Source: Candidatus Uhrbacteria bacterium RIFOXYB12_FULL_58_10
GTDB lineage: Bacteria; Patescibacteriota; Patescibacteriia; UBA9934; GWF2-40-263
Reading direction: 5' to 3'
Assembly (NCBI GenBank): GCA_943359455.1
Contig: CALRHL010000007.1
Location: forward strand, 1-42,641
DNA length: 42,641 nt
The position numbers were made by a program, and so were the translations under genes. This document shows positions 32,567-38,693 of this stretch, in pieces (within the stretch, counting starts at the first letter, position 1; each line of letters begins with the position of its first letter). The notes under the pieces were generated by a model. That model was given only the letters and a program-made list of their open reading frames with translations. It searched no databases and had not been told where the DNA came from.

Positions 32567-34174
32567 CTATTCGACCTGATCCTTTCGTTTCACGAAATTT
32601 GGACCATCCATGAGAAACTCTTTTTTCGCTGCTTCGCGAAGAAAATACGGAGCGTTCAGTAAATCTCTTGTGTACACCATTCCAACTTTTACTCCGTCAG
32701 TTTTTCCATGAACTTCCGCAACTTTCCATGTTCGCATCATTTTTTTATCTTGTGTTTCTTCTAAACGAACCACGATAGGCTCCTTTCCAACCAAATGCGA
32801 TCCACTCGCTCCTTGCTGATACACAGGTGCTTCTACGACAAATCCACCACGAGCAAGCACATCTTTTGCCGACTCCATAAAATCTGCCAATTTTTTATCT
32901 GCCGCTGCCTTTTCTGCTTTCAACCGCACATCCCGAGCTTCCTTTTCTTTTTTCGTCCGTGCCTCTGCCTCTGCTTTTCGTGCTCCTGCATGTTTCCGTT
33001 CTTCAAACAAATTCCAAAATGGGCCTGGAAATTTTTCTTTTGTCTTTGGATTAAATGACCACTTCGGACCAAAAAGCTTTCGTAAAACTTCATTTTCTAG
33101 CATGAGTTGGCTGCGCAACTCCAATAACTTCTGTGCCTTTGCATCCCCCGCATCTCCTGCATGCCGAAGAGTATCCTCAACTATTTTTGACTTCAAAAAA
33201 GTAATGGATTCCCCGTAATGAACGGACGTCTTATTTTCCCAAGGAACAACCTCGCTTGGACTTTTAATCTGTTCCGCGCCTTCCTTCTCTAAAACAGCCG
33301 CCTTCAAAGCACGCTGTGTCTCCACAAGCACTTTTTCTGTTTTTTTAGGATCGTCGCTCTTCTGTAAATGCTCAACGGCAAGGTTATAAGCAAGGTCTGG
33401 ATCTTTTGTAATCACTCGCAGCCTATCAAGCGCGTTTCTATGGCGAGCAGACAAGGACTGAATAGTCGTTCCTGCCTCCTTCAAAATTTCTTCCGCTTCT
33501 TTTTTATTCTTTTCTTCTTCACGTACAGATACTTCTTCCATCTCTGTCTGCAACTGATCGATCACTCGTGGATTCGCCATCACTTCTGCAACAATCGCTT
33601 CCATACGATCAGATTTTTCCTTGAGAGATTGGATCACCGACTCCTTCAGCAGTTCTCGCCGTGCGCGAATTTCTTCTTGTTTTCCTTCAATCACTTTCTC
33701 TATTTGTTTTGTTTGCGTATTCAATGTAAGAACAACTCTTTCATAATGAGCAAGGGCAACACTCGATGGATTTTCTATCTTCGCAAGATCATTCAGCATT
33801 TTAAAAACTTTCTTTAGATCTTCTGCAAGTTTTTTGTTGATAACTCCTTCACTTAACAATCGATCAAGATCCACTTCTGTGACGCTCCCATTCATAAATG
33901 GGTTCTCTTCTTCGATCCGCTTCAATTCTTGGTCCATCAATTTTTCCGCATCCATCACCGTTGTAATCGCCTCATGTTGTCGTCGAATCATGGCATCGAC
34001 TTCTGCTTTTGTCATGGCGGCCAATTGCGCATGACGTGCTTCGTCCTTCAGAATTTGCTCACCAGAAGCAAGAAGATCGCTTAAGTCAAATTCGACATCT
34101 GACTCGATCTCACTGTGTTTCTCTTCTTGATGTGAAGCACCAGTTTCTATTGAACGTGACTTTGAGTTTGGCAT
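32567..34174 (-). CDS. Long coiled-coil protein of unknown function
   Basis: 535 residues from ATG 34172-34174 (MPNSKSRSIETG); the frame extends to 34396 but that part covers the divergent promoter and start of the plus-strand gene. Nearly all heptad-like Glu/Lys/Leu sequence, with an AARGE-like alternating KAEAEARTKKEKEARDVRLKAEKAA stretch near the C-terminus, then a small globular end (GFVVEAPVYQQGASG, IVVRLEE, MMRTWKVAEVHG, KVGMVYTRDLL, FVKRKDQ). No signal peptide or membrane span. The final ~90 residues might be a binding domain. No family recognised. Confidence 0.65.
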   Translation of the reverse strand: MPNSKSRSIETGASHQEEKHSEIESDVEFDLSDLLASGEQILKDEARHAQLAAMTKAEVDAMIRRQHEAITTVMDAEKLMDQELKRIEEENPFMNGSVTEVDLDRLLSEGVINKKLAEDLKKVFKMLNDLAKIENPSSVALAHYERVVLTLNTQTKQIEKVIEGKQEEIRARRELLKESVIQSLKEKSDRMEAIVAEVMANPRVIDQLQTEMEEVSVREEEKNKKEAEEILKEAGTTIQSLSARHRNALDRLRVITKDPDLAYNLAVEHLQKSDDPKKTEKVLVETQRALKAAVLEKEGAEQIKSPSEVVPWENKTSVHYGESITFLKSKIVEDTLRHAGDAGDAKAQKLLELRSQLMLENEVLRKLFGPKWSFNPKTKEKFPGPFWNLFEERKHAGARKAEAEARTKKEKEARDVRLKAEKAAADKKLADFMESAKDVLARGGFVVEAPVYQQGASGSHLVGKEPIVVRLEETQDKKMMRTWKVAEVHGKTDGVKVGMVYTRDLLNAPYFLREAAKKEFLMDGPNFVKRKDQVE

Positions 34175-34231
34175 AGGTCTCTGGTAAATTTTATCAAATA
34201 GCTTTGCAATAATACTATCACAAATACTTCC

Positions 34232-34260
34232 TTGACGCATGTGCCAACCACCCGTAAGAT
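34232..34260 (+). promoter_or_regulatory. Promoter for the 34.3-kb gene
   Basis: TTGACG (34232-34237), 17-bp spacer, TAAGAT (34255-34260); predicted start near 34267. Confidence 0.7.
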
Positions 34261-34288
34261 CCGTTCGCCCCTCCGGAGCAGAATCCTC

Positions 34289-34939
34289 ATGCCTCCAAAA
34301 CCCCCGCCTTTTCCTACCCGATTCACTCTCACCTTGGTTTGCACCAAAGAACAAGGGCAGCCAATGTATGTGAGTGGATCCACAAATCCGCCACACGTCG
34401 TCATCGACAAATATCTTGATGCCATCGCTGAGCTTGGTGAGTTACTTGGTCTTGAAGAAGGACTACTTCATGTAACCATTGCCGAGAACCAACGTCACGT
34501 GCGTTTCTCATCCTTGATTTCTAATCGCCCTGTTCGACGACTCCTTGTACAACTCACCATTATCGGAAACGATGATTTGTGTGAAGTGCGTCGTCAAGTG
34601 GATGGATATCCATACGAAGCGATTGCAACACTGTATGCATCAAGCGTTATACAAAATGCACTCGTGCGTAGAAATCTCCCGGTGATCAATCTCAACACAA
34701 CTCCGATGCTCGCCCTTTCTGTTGCAGAAGTGCTCGGAGGCCCTGCAACAACGATCCGTGTTGGAACAAAAAAAGATACGGTGACACTGCGTGGACTTCC
34801 ATTCAATCAACCGTTCGCACGACTCGTCAATGACGAACTCATGCGCCGCACAAAAGGCGCTATCAAAAAACATCTCCCGATCATCGGAAGACCCGACCGC
34901 CGCACCAAGGCGGGTCGACTCTTAGCTCCCATGCCTTAG
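34289..34939 (+). CDS. Protein of unknown function
   Basis: 216 residues from ATG 34289 (MPPKPPPFPTRF); the upstream in-frame start at 34232 lies inside the promoter. Pro-rich N-terminus, then alternating strands and helices: FTLTLVCTKEQG, VVIDKYLDAIAELGELLGL, LLHVTIAENQRHVRFSSLI, RLLVQLTIIGNDDLCEVRR, PVINLNTTPMLALSVAEVLGGPATTIRVGTKKDTVTLRGLP, ending in a basic tail. Looks like a compact alpha/beta domain; no family recognised. Monocistronic with its own promoter and terminator. Confidence 0.65.
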   Translation: MPPKPPPFPTRFTLTLVCTKEQGQPMYVSGSTNPPHVVIDKYLDAIAELGELLGLEEGLLHVTIAENQRHVRFSSLISNRPVRRLLVQLTIIGNDDLCEVRRQVDGYPYEAIATLYASSVIQNALVRRNLPVINLNTTPMLALSVAEVLGGPATTIRVGTKKDTVTLRGLPFNQPFARLVNDELMRRTKGAIKKHLPIIGRPDRRTKAGRLLAPMP

Positions 34940-34954
34940 GCTGGGAGTTTTTTT
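34926..34954 (+). terminator. Terminator of the 34.3-kb gene
   Basis: CTCCCA (34926-34931) and TGGGAG (34942-34947) with inner GCC/GGC, then seven T. Confidence 0.8.
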
Positions 34955-34982
34955 AAAAAAAGACAGCGTTTTATTCGCTGTC
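34955..34982 (-). terminator. Terminator of the 35.0-kb minus-strand gene
   Basis: On the minus strand GACAGCG and CGCTGTC around AATAAAA, followed by a run of T that is the complement of the A-run shared with the preceding terminator. Confidence 0.8.
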
Positions 34983-35237
34983 ATGTGCCTGTATGTCGGT
35001 GAGTAGATCTCCAAAGAGAACGTTGTACTCATCTTTCGAAATTTCCTGCGCCGAGAGGCGAGCAAGGAGAGCTTGTCCAGCAACAGACTGCTGAGCACGG
35101 TCCATAGCCTCCAGTGTTTGAACGATGATCGAATTTCTACCGAAAGAAACCAATGGATCGACGGGAGTTGCTCCCATCACTGCCATAAGTCCTGCTGTTT
35201 GTGTTCTCACGAGTTGTTGTCCTATCTGTACATTCAT
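34971..35237 (-). CDS. Small helical protein of unknown function
   Basis: 88 residues from ATG 35235-35237 (MNVQIGQQLV); a start at 35264 is possible but a TTGACA (minus strand, ~35256-35261) falls there. Hydrophobic-polar helical sequence with MAVMGATPVDPLVSFGRNSI and a C-terminal QALLARLSAQEISKDEYNVLFGDLLTDI that looks like a small helical pair. No signal or membrane prediction strong enough to claim. Follows the 35.3-kb gene on the same strand after a hairpin. Confidence 0.55.
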   Translation of the reverse strand: MNVQIGQQLVRTQTAGLMAVMGATPVDPLVSFGRNSIIVQTLEAMDRAQQSVAGQALLARLSAQEISKDEYNVLFGDLLTDIQAHDSE

Positions 35238-35264
35238 ACTTGCAAAAAAATTACGATTTGTCAA

Positions 35265-35280
35265 GCCAGCTGAGCTGGCT
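35265..35280. repeat. Palindrome AGCCAGCTGAGCTGGCT
   Basis: Perfect inverted repeat just after the stop at 35280 on the minus strand. Core AGCTSAGCT is shared with the 15-bp palindromes at 14642 and 37855. No T-run, so termination is doubtful. Confidence 0.5.
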
Positions 35281-36464
35281 CAAGCAGCAGACAGTCCACG
35301 AGATAATCCGAACGGAATAACCATAACTTTTGATGGAGACATTGAACCATCTTCAATAACAGAAAGGATTTCAGGAATCTCTAACAGAGTATGTGTTGAG
35401 GTCCAATCCGGATAGAGATTTAACAAATCTGTTGGTGTTACAGGTTGCTGATTTGACCATTGCTGAAAACGCGTCAACAGTTGCGCAACGATAATATCTC
35501 GTTCAGAGGAAGTAAGATGAGGTTCTCGACCAATTACCGGCATGATCACCGTTCGAGAAGCAGGAAGTCGAAAAAATATTTGTAAAAAAACAGGAGGAAT
35601 TTTTAGGTAACGAACAAATTTTTCAATCTGGTGATCTTGAATCAATGAGGGATTCCCTTTTTTTTCATGTATCATTTCCAAATACATATTTTCTACAAAT
35701 GGCTCGAAAAGATCTGTGATTAATTGTGCGCGTGAACGTGTATCTCCCAATTTTCTCATTTCTGCTTCAAGAAATTCTAAAGAATCCACATGGGTAACCA
35801 CCTGTTCAAGCCGCTCTATTTCCTGAAACTCTGCGCGAGCAAGTAAGTTATCTGTAAACTTTTGATGTTGTTGACGCACTCGAACGACATCTGTAAGACT
35901 CATTGGAGAGGACTTTACTTGGACAAGCTGTACACGAGAGATTTGTTTGGTGACAGCTCCCCCAACAGAATCAACGACGATAAGATCGATTTCATTTGCC
36001 GCATCAAGGACATCGTTCATCCCAATGTCACGCACAATATTCGCTTGTCGTGCCTGCAGATGATAGGTCCCAATCACATTCACCACGGATTCTATTCCAA
36101 GAAAAAGACTGTCTAGGTACTGAGAGATGTGTTTACCTCCGATCGTGACGGGAAGATGTGGTCTCTCTGCGAGGATTAAATTTATTTCATCTTTAAAATC
36201 CCGTTTGTATTGAGAAAAATTTGGAATTATTTTGTTCAAAACAGCCCTCACAATTCTATTTTGAAACCTTGCCTCTTCCAATCGCAACATTCCTCGACGA
36301 TCTGCGACGGCTAAATTTAGTACTTGCTCCGCATCCTGTCGCATGGAATTTATAGGTGTTACTCGCGTACTCTCAACAAGCGGAATCGGCACCGCCTTCA
36401 GAACATCTTGTGGAAATGCTGGAATCTTTCTTGACTCTCTGCCAAACAAAGTAATTTTTGCCAT
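35280..36464 (-). CDS. Protein of unknown function with a nuclease-like motif
   Basis: 394 residues from ATG 36462-36464. Around residues 155-190 it reads DAANEIDLIVVDSVGGAV, then RVQLVQVKSSP: an Asp before a hydrophobic strand, then a second strand with Q-x-K. This resembles the D...(D/E/Q)xK core of PD-(D/E)xK nucleases, with a preceding helix that may hold a Glu. The remainder is helical; the C-terminal part has WSNQQPVTPTDLLNLYPDW. No partner methylase or immunity genes are adjacent, so a defence role is not indicated. Nuclease activity is inference only. Confidence 0.6.
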   Translation of the reverse strand: MAKITLFGRESRKIPAFPQDVLKAVPIPLVESTRVTPINSMRQDAEQVLNLAVADRRGMLRLEEARFQNRIVRAVLNKIIPNFSQYKRDFKDEINLILAERPHLPVTIGGKHISQYLDSLFLGIESVVNVIGTYHLQARQANIVRDIGMNDVLDAANEIDLIVVDSVGGAVTKQISRVQLVQVKSSPMSLTDVVRVRQQHQKFTDNLLARAEFQEIERLEQVVTHVDSLEFLEAEMRKLGDTRSRAQLITDLFEPFVENMYLEMIHEKKGNPSLIQDHQIEKFVRYLKIPPVFLQIFFRLPASRTVIMPVIGREPHLTSSERDIIVAQLLTRFQQWSNQQPVTPTDLLNLYPDWTSTHTLLEIPEILSVIEDGSMSPSKVMVIPFGLSRGLSAA

Positions 36465-36475
36465 ACCCAGGACTA

Positions 36476-36504
36476 TTTACAATAATTTTTCATTCTGCTA
36501 TCAT
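36476..36504 (+). promoter_or_regulatory. Promoter for tRNA-Pro
   Basis: TTTACA (36476-36481), 17-bp spacer, TATCAT (36499-36504); predicted start near 36511, 21 nt before the tRNA. Confidence 0.7.
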
Positions 36505-36531
36505 TCTCCCATTCTCATCTATCCCTTTGTT

Positions 36532-36607
36532 CGGGCCGTGGCGCAGTTGGTAGCGCGCCTGGTTTGGGACCAGGAGGCCGTGGGTTCGAGCCCCGCCGGC
36601 CCGACCA
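36532..36607 (+). tRNA. tRNA-Pro (anticodon UGG)
   Basis: Acceptor CGGGCCG pairs with CGGCCCG; anticodon stem CTGG/CCAG with loop TTTGGGA, anticodon TGG; T-arm GTGGG TTCGAGC CCCGC; discriminator A and encoded CCA (36605-36607). Confidence 0.95.
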
Positions 36608-36633
36608 AAGGAATGGATGGGATTTTTTGTTTC

Positions 36634-37812
36634 CTAAAAGGGATAGGCAATTTCAGGATCTTCTTCAAGTTCCCCACCATCTACATAAGACGACAAAGTG
36701 GATTCTGTAATGGAGATGTAGTAATCCGTATTGAATCGCATGTACTCACCTATTCCAGATCCAAGTGAAAAGTATTCATCTGCGGACAAATAGAGAACTT
36801 CCCCAGTGGAGGAATTCACTGCAATCGAACCATCTGTCGGGGTCGCTGATGTAATCGCATCTCCGACCGTATAGTTATTCCAAAAAATATCTGACACATC
36901 AACGACACGCTCTGCCCAGTCAGATCCATACAACGCAATCGCGATCTCTTCGCTTGCAACCCAGCGCAACACTCCACCAGGTTCAACAGCATAAACTTTT
37001 GGATCGGTCGTGATTTTTACGAGATACGTTCCCGGACGAATTGTCACGTTATCGCCAAGCTGGTAACTAGCCAAATTTGTAGGGTCGATATACGCCACGT
37101 CCTCAAAATCTTGAAACCAGCTTCGATACACGGTCTCGGACGAAAACGCGTGTCGCATTCCATCTTCTCCAATCACATACACCGCTGCATCGACCGTCGT
37201 TATCGCATCACCGTCATCAACCAGCTTTACAAGCATCCCTCGTGCAGATGATTCTTCTTCCTCTTCTTCGACCGGTTCTGTAATTTCTCCATCCGTCTCA
37301 TCTCCACTTGTCACTTGCTCCTCACTCGGTTCCTCCTCAACAACGACTTCCTCTTCTTCGCTCACACTTGCAGATGTCACGGAATCAAGTCGCCATAACT
37401 CATCTTCGATACATGTCACTTTTACATATCGATAGGCTGTCTCAGCAGTATAATCAATGGATGTTTCTGTAGAGTAAGTTGCAAACGTTCCTGTCGAAGT
37501 TTGTAACACCGTTAAATCCACATCCATAAATTCCGTCTTGTACGCTGCACCAATTTCTTGAATAAGGTACGTGAGCGTCAAATCGCCTGTCCCTTCTTCG
37601 TCTTCACCCATGTCGAGCGTGACATACGCAAGCTCATCAAAAAAATCCGCATATGCACCATCTGGCGCTCCAAGGCTGTTGCTTGGTTGATACACCGTCG
37701 CAGACGAAACGGCGTAAATCGCATCTGCGTACAGGTCAGACGGAGCTTCGGCGTGCGCGAATGCCGGAGTAAAAAAGAGCGAGAAAATAAAGATAAGATT
37801 GATGATTTTCAT
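36634..37812 (-). CDS. Secreted cell-surface protein
   Basis: 392 residues with a clear Sec signal peptide (MKIINLIFIFSLFFTPAFAHA, cleavage after AHA). Residues ~25-150 look like a beta-sandwich binding domain (YAVSSATVYQPSNSLGAPDG, LGAPDG being common in discoidin/PEP-type sandwiches, then YRYVKVTCIED). A Glu-rich linker (EEEVVVEEEPSEEQ) leads to a C-terminal region with MLVKLVDDGD, AVYVIGEDGMRHAF, YLVKITTDPKVYAVEPGG and VLRWVASEEIA, a repeated surface-protein motif that I associate with CPR bacteria. No membrane anchor at the C-terminus. Probable role in cell-surface attachment or host contact; this is inference. Confidence 0.75.
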   Translation of the reverse strand: MKIINLIFIFSLFFTPAFAHAEAPSDLYADAIYAVSSATVYQPSNSLGAPDGAYADFFDELAYVTLDMGEDEEGTGDLTLTYLIQEIGAAYKTEFMDVDLTVLQTSTGTFATYSTETSIDYTAETAYRYVKVTCIEDELWRLDSVTSASVSEEEEVVVEEEPSEEQVTSGDETDGEITEPVEEEEEESSARGMLVKLVDDGDAITTVDAAVYVIGEDGMRHAFSSETVYRSWFQDFEDVAYIDPTNLASYQLGDNVTIRPGTYLVKITTDPKVYAVEPGGVLRWVASEEIAIALYGSDWAERVVDVSDIFWNNYTVGDAITSATPTDGSIAVNSSTGEVLYLSADEYFSLGSGIGEYMRFNTDYYISITESTLSSYVDGGELEEDPEIAYPF

Positions 37813-37843
37813 ACTTCAAAAGAATAGCAGATTCCTGAAATTT

Positions 37844-37880
37844 AAAACAGTCCGTCGAGCTCAGCTCGATGGACTGTTTT
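37844..37880 (-). terminator. Terminator after the tRNA-Ile/Phe unit, with palindromic loop
   Basis: AAAACAGTCC (37844-37853) and GGACTGTTTT (37871-37880), perfect 10-bp stem; the loop is the 15-bp palindrome TCGAGCTCAGCTCGA, so the whole is nearly one long hairpin. Confidence 0.8.
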
Positions 37881-37916
37881 GGTCGAGCTCAGCTCGACAT
37901 GTCGAGCTGAGCTCGA
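37855..37916. repeat. Three copies of the 15-bp palindrome TCGAGCTSAGCTCGA
   Basis: Copies at 37855-37869, 37883-37897 and 37902-37916 (central base C, C, G). A further exact copy is at 14642. Confidence 0.8.
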
Positions 37917-37991
37917 TGGTGCCTAGGGTCAGAATTGAACTGACGACACGTGGATTTTCAGTCCACTGCTCTACCACTGAGCTACCCAGGC
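37917..37991 (-). tRNA. tRNA-Phe (anticodon GAA)
   Basis: On the minus strand: acceptor GCCTGGG with CCTAGGC (one G-T pair), anticodon stem GTGGA/TCCAC with loop CTGAAAA, anticodon GAA, T-loop TTCAATT, discriminator A and encoded CCA. Confidence 0.95.
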
Positions 37992-38003
37992 TGATGTTGA
38001 CTG

Positions 38004-38201
38004 AACAGAGCCCCACTTCGCTTTGCTCAAGCTTCGTTAGGGGCATCCCACTTCGCCTGTTCTGTGGGATACATCCCCAACGTAGCTCGAAGAGCGAAGG
38101 ATAGAAACAGAGCCCCACTTCGCTTTGCTCAAGCTTCGTTAGGGGCATCCCACTTCGCCTGTTCTGTGGGATACATCCCCAACGTAGCTCGAAGAGCGAA
38201 G
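38004..38201. repeat. Exact 96-bp tandem duplication between two tRNA genes
   Basis: Units 38004-38099 and 38106-38201 appear identical, separated by 6 bp. Each contains internal inverted words (CCCACTTCGC, GAGCGAAG, ATCCCAC/GTGGGAT) and CTTCGCTTTGCTC of the dispersed class. Confidence 0.85.
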
Positions 38202-38206
38202 TGGGA

Positions 38207-38283
38207 TGGTGGGCGTGCCAAGAGTCGAACTTGGGACCTCGACATTATCAGTGTCGCGCTCTAACCATCTGAGCTACACGCCC
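38207..38283 (-). tRNA. tRNA-Ile (anticodon GAU)
   Basis: On the minus strand: acceptor GGGCGTG with CACGCCC, D-arm AGCTCAGATGGTTAGAGC, anticodon stem CGACA/TGTCG with loop CTGATAA, anticodon GAT, T-arm TTGG/CCAA region with TTCGACT, discriminator A and encoded CCA. Confidence 0.95.
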
Positions 38284-38298
38284 GTAATTTGTGTCGTT

Positions 38299-38327
38299 AT
38301 TCTAATGAAATCACGAGGAATGGTCAA
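38299..38327 (-). promoter_or_regulatory. Promoter of the tRNA-Ile/tRNA-Phe unit
   Basis: On the minus strand TTGACC (38322-38327), 17-bp spacer, TAGAAT (38299-38304), 16 nt before the tRNA-Ile 5' end. Confidence 0.75.
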
Positions 38328-38390
38328 GGTGGCGTGATTGTGATAATTATAGCGTGAATCTCGGCATTTTAACATATCCACAGACGTTTT

Positions 38391-38654
38391 ATGAGGATCT
38401 TAAAATTTGGCGGAAGTTCGGTTGGAAGCGCGGAACGCATTTTGAATGTTTGCAACATCGTTGAAACGGCTGCGACATCACGAAGACCTGTTGTTGTTGT
38501 TTGCTCGGCTGTTTCTGGAGTAACCGATAACCTCATCGCCATGGCGAAAGCAGCAGCAAGCGGAGATTCTACCTATCTCGCTTCTTTGCAAAATGTAAAA
38601 ACACGTCACGAAGAAATCGCGCATACGCTCCTTGGAGCACACCTCGCTATATAA
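38391..38654 (+). CDS. thrA: Aspartokinase N-terminal fragment, ended by an in-frame TAA
   Basis: 87 residues starting MRILKFGGSSVGSAERI. KFGGSSV is the ATP/aspartate-binding motif of aspartokinases, and VVVVCSAVSGVTDNLI is the next conserved block. The TAA at 38652-38654 is in the same frame as the rest of the protein: codons after it read TELHTRFGELGDILRGIFLIRE, exactly the expected continuation. So this is one gene with a single nonsense codon, not a frameshift. Either a true inactivating mutation, a split enzyme, or a base error in the assembly. Confidence 0.8.
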   Translation: MRILKFGGSSVGSAERILNVCNIVETAATSRRPVVVVCSAVSGVTDNLIAMAKAAASGDSTYLASLQNVKTRHEEIAHTLLGAHLAI

Positions 38655-38693
38655 ACCGAACTACATACACGGTTTGGAGAGCTTGGTGATATT

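Noticed and set aside
35280-36464. Restriction or defence system
   Set aside because: The nuclease-like motif stands alone: no methylase, toxin-antitoxin partner, helicase or integrase is next to it.
38004-38201. CRISPR array
   Set aside because: Only two 96-bp units with a 6-bp gap; no spacer-repeat pattern and no cas genes in the window.
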